Of a stretch of 64,000 bases of DNA, positions 1 to 10,730 are shown piece by piece. The translations under genes and the position numbers were made by a program. The notes under the pieces were generated by a model. That model was given only the letters and a program-made list of their open reading frames with translations. It made no database searches and was not told the DNA's origin. Source of the stretch: Apiospora phragmitis (Eukaryota; Ascomycota; Sordariomycetes; Amphisphaeriales; Apiosporaceae); assembly GCA_038363925.1 (NCBI GenBank), contig JAQQWL010000001.1:1302001-1366000 (forward strand), in the 5' to 3' direction. Every line of letters starts with the position of its first letter. Position 1 is the stretch's first letter.

Positions 1-2142
1 CGTGTCAGTGTCACTCATCTTCAGACGACGGACCCGAGTCTACCAGCGGAGTCCCGAAACCAAAGCATTGGCAATTTGGCAGTCCAGATCCAATACGGGA
101 TTGCTCTGCAGGCCATAACCATGTGGGGGTGTGGTGCAGATGCAGGTGCGAATCGAAAGCACGTTAATGTGTAATGTGACGGTGGGAGATGACAGGGTGT
201 GAAATTGGAATAGGGAGTTGATTGCATGCAGCCTCGCAGCGTCAAATCTGGTTTGCTTTTGGGAAAGCACTGCGGAACGTTGCTGACAGCCTAAAGAGAC
301 TTTGCTTTTAGTCCATGTCGTACATCAAGCTGCGCCAGCCAATGGGGCTCTACCACTACATGCGTAGCTGGAATTGTATCTCTCTCCCCAAAGGGTCCGG
401 GGGGCTCGGGGTACGTACACTGTTGTGTGTTTCATTGCCGGATATTGCAAAAGTATCACCAGGTATATCTGAGCTGGCTCTCTCCTCATTATTACTACGT
501 AGAAGCAGGCCGGCTGCCTCAACTCCACAAACACCGCTGCGACCGTTGCGATCGGTCGATTGCGTGCACTGGGGACGCAGCATGCCGCCCTTGCCTACTC
601 CGTAGGCGGGGACCTAGTATGCCGGCGTTGTCCAGCTGTTTGCACGGAAATCAAGAGCATCGAAGCATGTGATGACGCATTTGACAGCCACCTCTTTATA
701 CTTATTAGATATGGGATGATGACTCTGTGTACAATACCACCACATCTTGACGTCCAACAGCTGTAGTGTGCAGACATGGGAGGATGTCATGCAAGGAAAG
801 CCTGTTCATCTCCCCCAAGCCCAGGAACAAGAGCGTGTTTCAGGCGCCCTGATTCAGTCCAGGGTGGAGGTCCTGGATGTTTCATGATTGCAAATTGCAG
901 CTCGGATCTGAAGAGTGGGGTCTCGGTTCGGCCCCGTATCCGCCTCGCAGCGAAAGGGCCCAAGGTTGGTATGTCAACTCCGTCGGCACTCGGGATCTCC
1001 CTTGTCTGTCCCATTATCCTGCCCTGGAGGCTTTGGAAGAGTCCTGTAGCTGGTTCCGGCTCTTCATCCGGTCTTGGCGCCAGTTTCCAGGTTCTCAACC
1101 CCGCACTCTGCATTCTGCATTGCATTGCGTATCTTGCCGCCGGCCTACATGTGTCTGGTCGTTTGACGACGGCGAACATGATGAGGCCGAACATACATAA
1201 GAGTTCTCTATTTCGGAGCGGGTCGTTCCGAAATTTGACAAAAGGGCTGGCGAAGAGGAAACATCGCCATGACAATGCCGCAAGGCTCGTAGCTACTACC
1301 AGCAGCCCTCTCAGCTGGAGCTCTCCGGCCTTTCTCCTTTACCCTCTTCCTCTTCAGACGTGACAAGACTAAGCCTAGACAGACCCAAGCACCTATCCCA
1401 TATGCCAATTACTGTCACTTGACACTGGAAAGGCTAGCTTCGCGACCCACAGTTGTCCCGATACGTCAGTGTATGGCAGCTCTGGTCAGCCGAAGATGAT
1501 AGCTTAGAGATAGTGCCCTACTGGACATGACCCAAGGATACTCCAGCCAGAGGCAATATCCCAAGGATAAGTCTACATAGTGATCGTGTGTTCTATGTAA
1601 ACTCCAAAGTGGACAGAGTGGCACCTTCGACTTCAATGCCCTTCCGTGGCAGTCTATAGTTGCCGAGTATGTATTTTGGTGTAAAAGAGACGCTGGTTGT
1701 CTAGGTGTCTTGGACAAAGTAATGCGCCTCAGCTGTATGCCCACGTGAGCATTTGGACATGTCAGTATTTTGTCGATGCTAACCCAATTTCAACATCGAG
1801 TCATGGGGAGCATGTAGCAACAAGTTCGCTTGCAATGTGATGTGTCTCCGTACTCGCATTCGTATGGTGAAGGCTGAAGATCCAGACCGTCGACAAAATA
1901 AATATAATAGCGAGACGTAGGAGGCTGAGGACGAAGCCAAGATATTTCAAGAACATGATCTACCCCTTCTCAAAAGCTACCATGCCTTGATCAACGTTCT
2001 AGAACGTATATTCAGGGTCGAGTCTCCAATCACCTTGTAGAGACATTATTCAATTCTTCTCCTTCGACCCGGGGTTCCTACTGTTCTTTCTTTTCCTCCC
2101 TCTTCCTCATCCTGAGTGCTGTTGTTTGTGTCAAACAGAAGT

Positions 2143-2166
2143 GATGATGATGATGATGATGATGAT
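2143..2166 (+). repeat. (GAT)8 microsatellite
   Basis: Eight perfect GAT units in intergenic DNA. Read directly from the sequence; no coding context. Confidence 0.95.
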
Positions 2167-3129
2167 AAGAATCCGAAGTATCGTTTAAAGGGTTCACAAA
2201 GGACAGACAGCCCCACTAGGTCGAGTGAGGGCTGAGTTGGCGGGGTAATTCATTGGACATGGGCAGAAAATATGACGAAATGGGACCGGGGGTTCCCAAA
2301 GTCAGGACACTGGTCGGGATACTGGTCAGTATACCCGGATGTACGTCTGACTGGTTGCAGCAGCTTGAGGAACCTCGATGGGGGTATGATACACAAACGC
2401 TGCAATCAGCACTATGCGATTTGATAGCAGCGAACTTTCAGGTGTTATAATCCCTACACATATAGAGATACCCAGGTAGATTGTCTTATATACTATAATG
2501 ACCCGTGTAAGCAAGATGAGACACGCCGACCGTATCAAAGTTGAATAACAGGTGAGCATGGCCAGATAGCATAAATCAAGCAGCGACCAAGGTAATACAT
2601 GTCGGCCCCAGGCTGTCGGCGGTCGCGTTGTCTGCACTGTACACTGTACCTACGGATAGCAAATAGCTGCTGCTCACTCTAGAAGAAGCTGGCAGAAGCT
2701 GGCATCAATCAATGAATGCTGTTAAGGACCCCCACCACCTTGACCGCTTAATACTAACAAAGTCGCCTGGTTCTGCGCTGGCTTCCATTGGAAAAAAGAG
2801 CGGGTTTTTAAGGGAAGAATCCACGCATCGTCCCGCACCTTGGACGGGCCTGAAGGACCCATTCCAAGCCCTTCCTCGACTTCCTGCTGCTCACCGGCGC
2901 CCCTTTGGCAGTCCCCTAAAGCGACTGCGTCCGGTACCTACCTAGAGTTACCCCTCCTAACCTTGGGGAGTTGACCAAAATTCCGTTGGGCCATTCCACC
3001 CCCCGGGCAACCAAATATCAAATTCGTCCCCTTTGTAGCAAGCAACTTGACAAAGCTTCCCAAGATCGTCTACTAGTCATCCACTCTCCCAACCTCTCTC
3101 CTGCACCTCTTCAACATCATTTCTGATTC

Positions 3130-3221
3130 CTAGACAACAAAGGAACCTTTTTCTTTCTTTTGCTTCTTCCTCCCAATCTCCTCCTTCACAGAGCACCAGA
3201 CTCACATACACATATCCCACC
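3130..3221 (+). promoter_or_regulatory. CT-rich core promoter/leader of profilin
   Basis: A pyrimidine-rich tract immediately precedes the profilin start, and the start codon sits in a good context (CCCACCATGTC). CT-rich stretches at this position are common in strongly expressed filamentous-fungal genes. The role is inferred from position and composition only. Confidence 0.45.
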
Positions 3222-4052
3222 ATGTCTTGGCAAGGTAAAAAACAATGCTCCTGAACCCGAACCAAGACAACCCCGCCTTGGCTAGGGCCCCGAATCAACT
3301 TGATGCTGACTTTTTCCCGTTCGTGATGTTTAGCATACGTTGACGATAGGTACGAGCTACCGGCCACAACCCCACGATGTCGGAAACGAAACATACTGTC
3401 ATGATGGAAAGTTGCATTGCCTATGCTAACGCGACTGTTCGAATAGCCTGGTGAAGAGTGGCCACATCGACAAGGCCGCCATTATCAGCGTCGCTGGTGA
3501 CAGCGTCTGGGCGTCTTCAGCTGGCTTCACGGTACGACAACCCTATTCTATCCCGAGCCCACATCCCCATTTATTGCCTTCATCCTCCCGAACAATATCG
3601 ATCATATACCTGTCGCGACAATAGGAAAGAGGAAGGGAAAGAAACGGATAAAGGAGGGTCACATACTGACCAGTATATCCACAGCTTAAACCCGAAGAGA
3701 TGAAGAACATCGCCAACATCGTCACCAACGCCCCTGGTGCCGTCGACAAGGCGCTCGCCGGGGGGCTCACGTTGGCGGTGAGCGATACGTCATATTCAGA
3801 GCCGAGGACCGGAGTATGTACGGCCGCCAGGTATGTTTTACCCTTTATCTCCTGACAACACTGCGAGGCGCAAAGAAATTGAGTCGGTGGTACGGTTATC
3901 TGACCATTCACATATAGGGCCGCACCGGTATTCTCGCAGTCAAGACGACGCAGGCTATCCTCGTTGGCCATTACGGCGAGGGTGTCCAGGCTGGAAATGC
4001 TGCCCAGACGGTTGAGGCGTTGGCCGACTACCTAATCAAGGTCGGCTACTAA
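3222..4052 (+). CDS. Profilin
   Basis: Actin-monomer-binding protein that controls actin polymerisation in the cytoplasm. Five exons: 3222-3234, 3334-3349, 3447-3531, 3685-3830 and 3918-4052, all with GT-AG introns. The protein begins MSWQAYVDDSLVKSGHIDKA and ends ALADYLIKVGY, both typical of the family, and at about 130 residues it has the usual length. In exon 4 the frame breaks near 3775-3780 (gcggtg). Upstream reads LAGGLTLA. The conserved continuation ERYVIFRAEDRSMYGRQ is found only in another frame, joined cleanly to exon 5 (GRTGILAVKTT). One G appears to be missing. Because profilin is essential or nearly so, I read this as a sequence error, not a pseudogene. It converges on GOT1 727 bp downstream. 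Confidence 0.93.
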
Positions 4053-4779
4053 GTCAAGCGGCCTAGGCACCTTGGCAGTGTCTGGAGCGGTACTGGTTCG
4101 TCATGGGGTGGTAGCGATTTACATTCTGGAGGAAAACGATAGCCAGAACGGCATCGGCACGCCAACGCAACGAGACAGTTTGTTATGACACGTTATAGAA
4201 ACTTGCGTGTACGCGCGCGGAAGTGGAAGAAAGTCCTTGTTTAGAGCCACCTTTCCGACGATGCTTCCATGCTTGGGTTTACTGAGGTCTGCAACTGCTC
4301 GGAAACTGTGTTCTCCAGCCCTCCTTGGATCCTGTATAGGCGAATGATATATGACCTTAACTCCAACCGCGAAGTCCCCATTACGTCGCATTGTGTTACA
4401 CGATATGCTTTGTGCCGTTCCTTATGTAGAAGGAATCACTTGAAATGTACTTGGCTGTACGATTAAATAGGGGTATAGATACGGGGGCTCCGGCCCCCCT
4501 TTTTGGGTATACCTCTCTAACCAACAACATCTCCCTTGAGACATAATATCGTGTAACGGACAGTTCTATAGCATACAATACAGCCAACGCCTTTCTATCA
4601 TGGGAGCTCATGACCTTGACCTGCACACAACCATCGCCAGCCGTAATAAGATACTGTGAACAGGCCCGCCCGCGACAGGCAAGCATTGAAACTCGATCCC
4701 CCACAGCGTCAATGCCCTCGTTGCAATTTCTTTTTTTGTATTTTTTTTTTTTTTTTAATCTGCTTTCCCCTTTTCCGTC
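4053..4779. other. Convergent 3' spacer, profilin/GOT1
   Basis: Holds the 3' untranslated regions of two converging genes. A run of 16 T (4741-4756) lies just beyond the GOT1 stop, so it is an A run on the GOT1 sense strand. No ORF here resembles a gene. Confidence 0.6.
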
Positions 4780-5537
4780 TCACACTGGCAGCTCGGCATT
4801 GCGCCGCCCCAAACCAGCGCGGTCGACCAGCATGCCGATGTAAGGGCCCACGACGGGGGCATTGCGCGCGAAGCCCGCGATAGTGCCCAAGAAGTCGCCG
4901 AAGAGGATCATGATGCCGTACAGCTCGACGCAGAAGCCGATGAGCGGCCACCGCAGCAGGATCAACAACAGGCCCGCGAAGAAGGCCGCGGTGCCCTTGG
5001 CCTTTTGTTTGCGTGCGAAGAAGAGGAGCGTCTTCTGGGGGCCGATTATTATGGTGAGGCCGATCAGAAAGAGGATCTAGCGGATAGGCAAAACGAGGAG
5101 AGAGGTTAGCGCATTTCATTCGTGGTCGGGCTCGCGTTCGTTGTGGCCCCTCGATCGGGATGGGGACGTATTCGAAGTGGTTGGGCGGCGGGTTTTTCGA
5201 GAAGAATAAGAAGAGAAGGAGCTTACATTGCCCATTGCCAGCCTAGGTCGCGATTAGTATTTCAGTCTTATGGGTTGGCTTGAGGCAGAGAAGTGCGCCA
5301 ACTTACATGGCTCTGTCAAAGAACATCATGACGCCTCCGATCAGGAAGAAACCTCCTGCACAGCTTGTCAGCTACCGTTCTCTCCCTCTTCTTCCAGGCA
5401 TATACCCCATGCGGGAACTTACCGCCGGAGCAGAAGGCAACTCCTATTTCTGTTGCATCCTGTCAGCTTCTGCTTCTCTTGTTTGTTTCGGGGCGTAGAG
5501 AGTTACTTTGCGTGTCGGTCAACCACATTGTCGGCAT
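4780..5537 (-). CDS. GOT1: Vesicle transport protein GOT1
   Basis: Small four-helix membrane protein of the Got1/Sft2 family, which acts in ER-Golgi and Golgi vesicle traffic. I read five exons on the minus strand with short introns. The peptide starts MPTMWLTDTQ, continues KIGVAFCSGG, GFFLIGGVMMFFDRAM, LAMGN and ILFLIGLTIIIGPQKTLLFF, and ends in ARNAPVVGPYIGMLVDRAG then AELPV. The MWLT start, the GPQKT loop after the second helix and the LPV end are hallmarks of the family. The last exon runs from about 5075 to 4780. A start at 5528 (MWLT) is equally possible. About 139 residues, the normal length. No frame break seen. Confidence 0.92.
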
Positions 5538-8404
5538 CTTGGCTGTATGTGTGAAATGTTTGTCGTAGGTAACGAGACTGGTATAGGCTATGTGTTGTTG
5601 TAACTTCCAAAGTTGGTTCTCGCCGCCGGCTGGGGGGCTTCTTTTCGTATTATCGCGCTGTGCAAGTGTTCCAATTGTACAAATCGGTGATGGGTATTGT
5701 TTTGCTTCAAACAGTATCAAATGAATGGATGCGATTTTATTATTAGAGAGCAGATACGTCAATGTGTCTGGTCTGGAGTCTGGTTTGTTGGTACTTACTA
5801 CGTGTAGCCTCCGGTTCAATTAAACGATCTAACAACACGGACCATCTCCCCCAGGAGTCCGTCCCGACCACATGAACCGTGTCTCTTTGACGCGTGTGAA
5901 CCGACGTGGAAGCTCCGGGTTCTATCTGCCAGTCCCTTGTTCGATTCGACGATCATTTCAAGGCATATTTGTTAGTCTAGTCTCTTGGAGATATACTCCT
6001 TACGTTCACATCTCATGCCTGCATAGGTTCATCGCATTTCGGGGATCGCTCCCCAGTTATTATGGCAAAAACTCTCTCAATCAATGTGGCCCTGACTCAG
6101 ATACATACAGTACATCTTTCCTTGGACGAGCTCGAAATTACTGATCCCATGACTGAAACATGCCATACATTGCTTTTTGCGAATGCACGACAGTCCGTTG
6201 GTTTCGGGTTCCTGCGTATACACATACCCGTGATCGTCATTGCATTGAGGCTGGCTGATCCTACCCACCTAGGTAGGTGTGGTTTAATAGCCCATGCAGT
6301 TAGGTTCTGTATCGTGCATTGTATTGGCTAGGCAAGCCCATAGTCATGGACGGTAGATACTAGCACTGGACACGCCGAGCTATGATCCGCTATATTTTAG
6401 ATATATTTCTCAGAAACCTGACATTTACGAATAAGGTAGTTCCAACTGTTGCTTCCCCGAACTGAGTTGGATCGCTACAGTGACAGTGGAAATAAGTACC
6501 ACAACAGGGCTTGAGGCGACATACTTCCCACATACGCGGATTTTCTGATGATTGCCTAACAGGGAGGTTAGAATATGAAGAAGGCGTCGTGATGACGATA
6601 TCACTCCCGAATAGGCCACGCAAGCCTCAAATACAGAACCGAATCTTTGGCGGTCGACTCGTAGGACTTGTGCTCTCGGATAAGACCTCTCTTTCTTATC
6701 GTTGTTGAATATCATTCCATTCATTGGCAACACGAAGAAACCAACCCGAACTTGAGCTCTTCTCAGCATGAGATGAGTAATACTTCCCAAGGTGGCACAA
6801 TGCTCTTAAATTCGTGCCAACAGGCAAGGCAATGGCGCTGGACCGGCCAGGACAATGATACGGTAGGTAGGGCTTCCTTCCAAACCGTCGAACCCCCGGC
6901 CCCTGAGATCAGGACTTCAGTTGTTTGGATGCCGCGAACTGATTGCTAGCCCTCTATCATCTAGCTGTGTCAAGGCATCTGGCGGCGAAAACATGTTTGA
7001 GCAAACCACCCTTCCCGAGGGAGAGACCGGACTGTATGCCTATGCGAGTCCCGCGGCCACTTGCAGAAGAGGCAGGCATTACGGTCTTCGTCGCGGTTCC
7101 CTCCTGGAAGGTAAGTTCGTCTAGTAGCGAGCCTTATGTTATATAGACCGAATAAATGTATAGATTTGTTTGGTTCTGTATATAAACATCTGGCAGCCAC
7201 CATCAGTTATAATACCCCTATGGGGCATGTTGAGTAAGCCCAAACAGGTAAACAGCGTAGATGGAGATACCGATAATGCACTCGGATGCTACGCATGTTA
7301 TAGAGTACCCGCAAGAGAATTATTTTGAGTCTGTAGTCGTTGGACTGCGGCAGGCCGGATTTGGTGTGTTGATGTTCCAAGTCCAGGTTCTGTTCTAAAA
7401 GCTCAAGTCGTCAAAAGCGGGAAAAGAAACAGCAACCTTTTATAAAAGCTTCACAGCACGTCGCCCCCGAGACGGTATGATCTTTAAAGCCAAAACCGCC
7501 ATACCGAAGCCCCAATCAGGCGCCCTGGGAGCTTGAGGCTGGCATTGTAGCGCTGACCGGTCTTTTAAAGGGGTTGAGTGTGCAGCATACCTGCTTGTGG
7601 AGTAGCTTTAGCCACAATAGCTAAAGCCACAGAAGCCACAGCAGCCACAGTAGCACAGTTCACAATAAAGCAAAACATTGGTGCATGTGCATTTTTCCCT
7701 CGTACTTCGTTACAACTTTATCCTTCTCTCACACCAACTTGGCCGAACTCAGCTGGTCTCTTCGACTGCACGTCTTGCATGATCAACGTCGTCACCCGAC
7801 GAGAAAAACGTACCTCAGGCCAACATCTATTTTTTGCAATTTGGCTGCATACTTCGAGATGATCGCCAAAAGACTGTCATTGTGTTTGCGAAGATACTAA
7901 CATATACGTTCGATTACGGGACATGGTAGGTAGGTAGATGTGTGCACTTGCTATCATGATTGGTTTTATTCTGCCGCGACGATCCTTAGCAATCTAGCTC
8001 TGGTAACTGAGTTTGGTTTCCCCATTCATCCTCGGTATACGTCAGTTACAGGCAGAGAACAAAGCTCTTGATCACGATTAAGCCGGAGCATCTTAGCTTC
8101 GGTCGCCGAGAGGCGGCCGATCACCAGATATGGTTGACTTTGTTGGTCGAACATTCTACCTTCCCACCGTGCTGTATGTGAAATTTTGGCCTTGCGTGAT
8201 GTGTCGCTTGGGCCGTTCCTTGCCCCGGGTGCATTCCTCGCTGTGATGTACCATGGATAGTGGCATCCTCGAAGGCGTCCCCTAAATACCTCGCCTATTG
8301 GTCTCCCTATGTCATACATGCCGATCAACGCCAGCTCATTGAATTCACAAGTATCGTTGCGAGCTAGTGCATGGTTTAAGTAGCATCGCGAACCAGATAC
8401 GGTT
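5538..8404. other. Gene-free spacer
   Basis: 2.9 kb between the divergent side of GOT1 and the end of IES6. Frames of up to about 120 codons show no recognisable domain or plausible splice pattern. It contains a short degenerate 9-bp repeat at 7606-7660. Confidence 0.55.
7606..7660 (+). repeat. Degenerate tandem 9-mer, AGCCACAGN
   Basis: Consecutive units read agccacaat, (agcta)agccacaga, agccacagc, agccacagt and agcacagtt. This is an imperfect repeat of about five copies in intergenic DNA, with no clear function. Confidence 0.7.
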
Positions 8405-8998
8405 TCACTTGAGTACAGTATGCGCGCCCCTAGCTTCTAGGTATTGCTCTGGCACACCCTGGGGCAGTGATCGAATGAAGCCGAACACCTCCTTGTCGTG
8501 GTACCTCAATCTGCTCTTGGGGTCCAGATACGGCGCTGGCAAGCCGGTGATATCGCAATAGCGCTTTGTATGGGCCAGTGAAGGAGCGCTTTCGATGTTT
8601 GTGTAAGTCGCACTGGGTGCACTCGCTGCTGCACCGCCCGTGTTGGGCCGTAGGGTTTTCTCCAATACCAGCTTCGATAAACTACGCGACGCCTGAGCCA
8701 GGTTCGGCTGCTGGAGGCTCGTGCCGTCTGTGGATGGCGCGGGCGTCGTTGTGCCAGACGTAGATAGTCCGTCGTTGTCGGCGTTATTGGCGGGTGTGGC
8801 CGGGCCGCTGTCGTCTTGGGGCGTCGCGATGATCGATGTCTCTTTCCGCGAGGCGTCGCCCAGGATCGTCTTGACGTTCTTGTTGCGGCGCGAGTTCGGT
8901 TTCCAGCTCGGGTTGCGGAAAGTCCTGTGGACCGAGTGAATGTCGAGCTTGTCGATCAACTCTTGGTGCGCAATCTGCGCTTCCGTAGGCGCGGCCAT
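8405..8998 (-). CDS. IES6: INO80 complex subunit Ies6 (YL1 C-terminal domain)
   Basis: Subunit of the INO80 chromatin remodeller; in yeast it forms a submodule with Arp5. Single exon, 197 residues. The N-terminal part (about 25-55) has the conserved HRTFRNPSWKPNSRRNKNVK block. A Ser/Thr/Pro-rich linker follows. The C-terminal YL1-C-type domain (about 145-180) reads KRYCDITGLPAPYLDPKSRL then LRYHDKEVF. Start chosen at MAAPTEAQ; an in-frame ATG at 9049 would add 17 residues that look like leader. It is divergent from DAD4 across 352 bp, and ARP5 lies 1.7 kb away. No frame break. Confidence 0.93.
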   Translation of the reverse strand: MAAPTEAQIAHQELIDKLDIHSVHRTFRNPSWKPNSRRNKNVKTILGDASRKETSIIATPQDDSGPATPANNADNDGLSTSGTTTPAPSTDGTSLQQPNLAQASRSLSKLVLEKTLRPNTGGAAASAPSATYTNIESAPSLAHTKRYCDITGLPAPYLDPKSRLRYHDKEVFGFIRSLPQGVPEQYLEARGAHTVLK

Positions 8999-9350
8999 GT
9001 TTGTTGGAGATGTGAGACGTTGATGTGGAATTGATGCTTTCGAATGCAATCAAGTTCAGTAGGTGGGTCGAATTTCAAGTTAGAGGTGAGTAAATTTTAA
9101 GTCGAGTAAGAACGAATCAGTTGTTATGTCGCCGGAAAGAGAAATGTTTGGTTGCAGTAGTTCGAACTCATTCATCAGCCTCGTCCAAGCTCTCGCAGCA
9201 TAACCCGACTGCCCCTACTGCTTCCATCCCTGTACTGCCAGCTGCCACCGCCCACCCTCTGTTAATGCGACACTCATCCATCAACAAAGCACCGCGAAGA
9301 ACCACTGCAGCTTCCTGGATAACACTGGATTATTTCCGTCCTTTGTGAAG
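8999..9350. promoter_or_regulatory. Shared divergent promoter region IES6/DAD4
   Basis: 352 bp between two head-to-head start codons, so both promoters must lie here or overlap the leaders. I see no specific operator. Inference from geometry only. Confidence 0.5.
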
Positions 9351-9813
9351 ATGGTAATACGCGTATATTTTATTGTTCTACAACAGACTTTGGTTGCTGA
9401 ATGAGACGTTGCAGGAGAGCCCACACGAGCATCAGCAGAACTTACTGCTATCGCGTGTCATCACGAATGTCGTAAGTGTGGGTTGTTGACCCCACGAAGC
9501 CGCAACATACTGATACTCGGCTCGTCATTACAGGAGAAACTCAACGAAGCAATTGTAGTGATGAACAAGAGCCTACAAGTCAGTTAAATCATCACCGAAT
9601 ACTTGGTTCTCGGAACTGACTGGATATTGCAGGATATCAATGTCCAAAACATGAACATTGAGTTGGTGGCTCAGATGTTCAAGAACTACCAATCCAATGT
9701 TTTGTTCCACCTAGAAGGTAAACCCAGTTTTGTTACGAAACCATACCATACAGATGCAGACAGACTTATTAATACCGTAAACAGCCACCGACAACTTGAA
9801 GCCCCCGTCATGA
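9351..9813 (+). CDS. DAD4: DASH complex subunit Dad4
   Basis: Component of the fungal DASH/Dam1 ring that couples kinetochores to spindle microtubules. Five exons: 9351-9353, 9415-9471, 9534-9578, 9633-9717 and 9785-9813. The first exon is only the ATG, followed at once by gtaata. The protein is 72 residues, the usual length for Dad4. It reads [20 protein letters not shown], then [34 protein letters not shown] and a C-terminus ATDNLKPPS. The E-x-PHE-Q-x-N start, the coiled-coil heptads and the xxNLKPP end match the family. All introns are GT-AG and phases agree, so no frame break. Located between IES6 and ARP5. Confidence 0.92.
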
Positions 9814-10730
9814 AGGAAGGGTACGGAAGAGCGATGGTAGTCAGCAACTGCAAGTGCTGAGTACAACTCCACATATGGGATGCTGGAAGCATTGGGGAAC
9901 CGGGTGACTTGCCGGGCCAGAGCAGGACGAGCTGGCTTACTACAGGGCGTGAACCTAAGAGAGAAAGTCAGCTAACAAGAACTTTGACGTTCTCAAGGCC
10001 TGTATGTAGTTACATATGAACCTGCTTTCGTATTACCAAGTGCTTAAAATTGAAGGTGTGAGACGACTTATACCAGAATCGGTTCTGGATGTGTGTGGTA
10101 TGGTGTTTCACCGGAGTTTACTTAGGTAAAGACCGTGTCTGGGTGATTTGAGCACATATGGCTTCATGTAACGGATAACAAGATGAGCTGCATAAGATAT
10201 TGGAAGTATGTAGGTTCGATGTTGTTACACTACAACCCATCAATTGGCTTCATGGGCATCCAGTTGCCAGTCAATGCATGACAGGTACTGATGGCCATAG
10301 CTCCGAGTATTCGCAGCGCACTAAGACCAATTGAAGCTAGTGTCCAGACCCCTGCTTGCTTGAGCTTCAAGATCCCTGTTCAATACAACCACACCGTCAG
10401 CCTTGCATTCTTCAGTCGCGAGTGACGGCGAAAGTGAACAGACTTTGGGATCAAAGTTCTGTCCATTCAGGTTTCTTTCTTCCCGCATCGTGGACGCTGT
10501 GCGGACAGAGTCGAAAAGTTCAACCATGCGCTGAATTGAACATGACAATCGCTGCCCGTATTAATTAAAGCAGATCCTCGACTACAGCTGTCTTCGTCCA
10601 TTCGGTAGGATTGTCCAATGCGACATGCGCAACAGCAGCAGAACTTGATCAATCCGTGATTCAGCTTCCATCCCCAAGCCTCGAGCACAATTAACGAATT
10701 GACGCTGAAAACAACTCTACAACCGCAAAA
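9814..10730. other. Spacer DAD4/ARP5
   Basis: 917 bp that must hold the DAD4 3' end and the ARP5 promoter. Short ORFs on both strands have no recognisable content. Confidence 0.55.

Larger units (their letters stand above)
1..3221. other. Gene-free left flank
   Basis: No recognisable gene. Open frames of up to about 195 codons overlap on both strands at 776-1408, but none shows a domain I recognise. A (GAT)8 microsatellite lies at 2143-2166. The last 150 bases are the pyrimidine-rich leader of the profilin gene. Confidence 0.6.

Noticed and set aside
776..1408. Overlapping open frames of 162-195 codons on both strands
   Set aside because: Neither strand shows a recognisable domain, and no splice structure stands out. 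One could be a real lineage-specific gene, but the sequence does not support it.
3540..3980. 142-codon minus-strand frame over the profilin exons
   Set aside because: It overlaps the well-supported profilin exons and has no conserved features.
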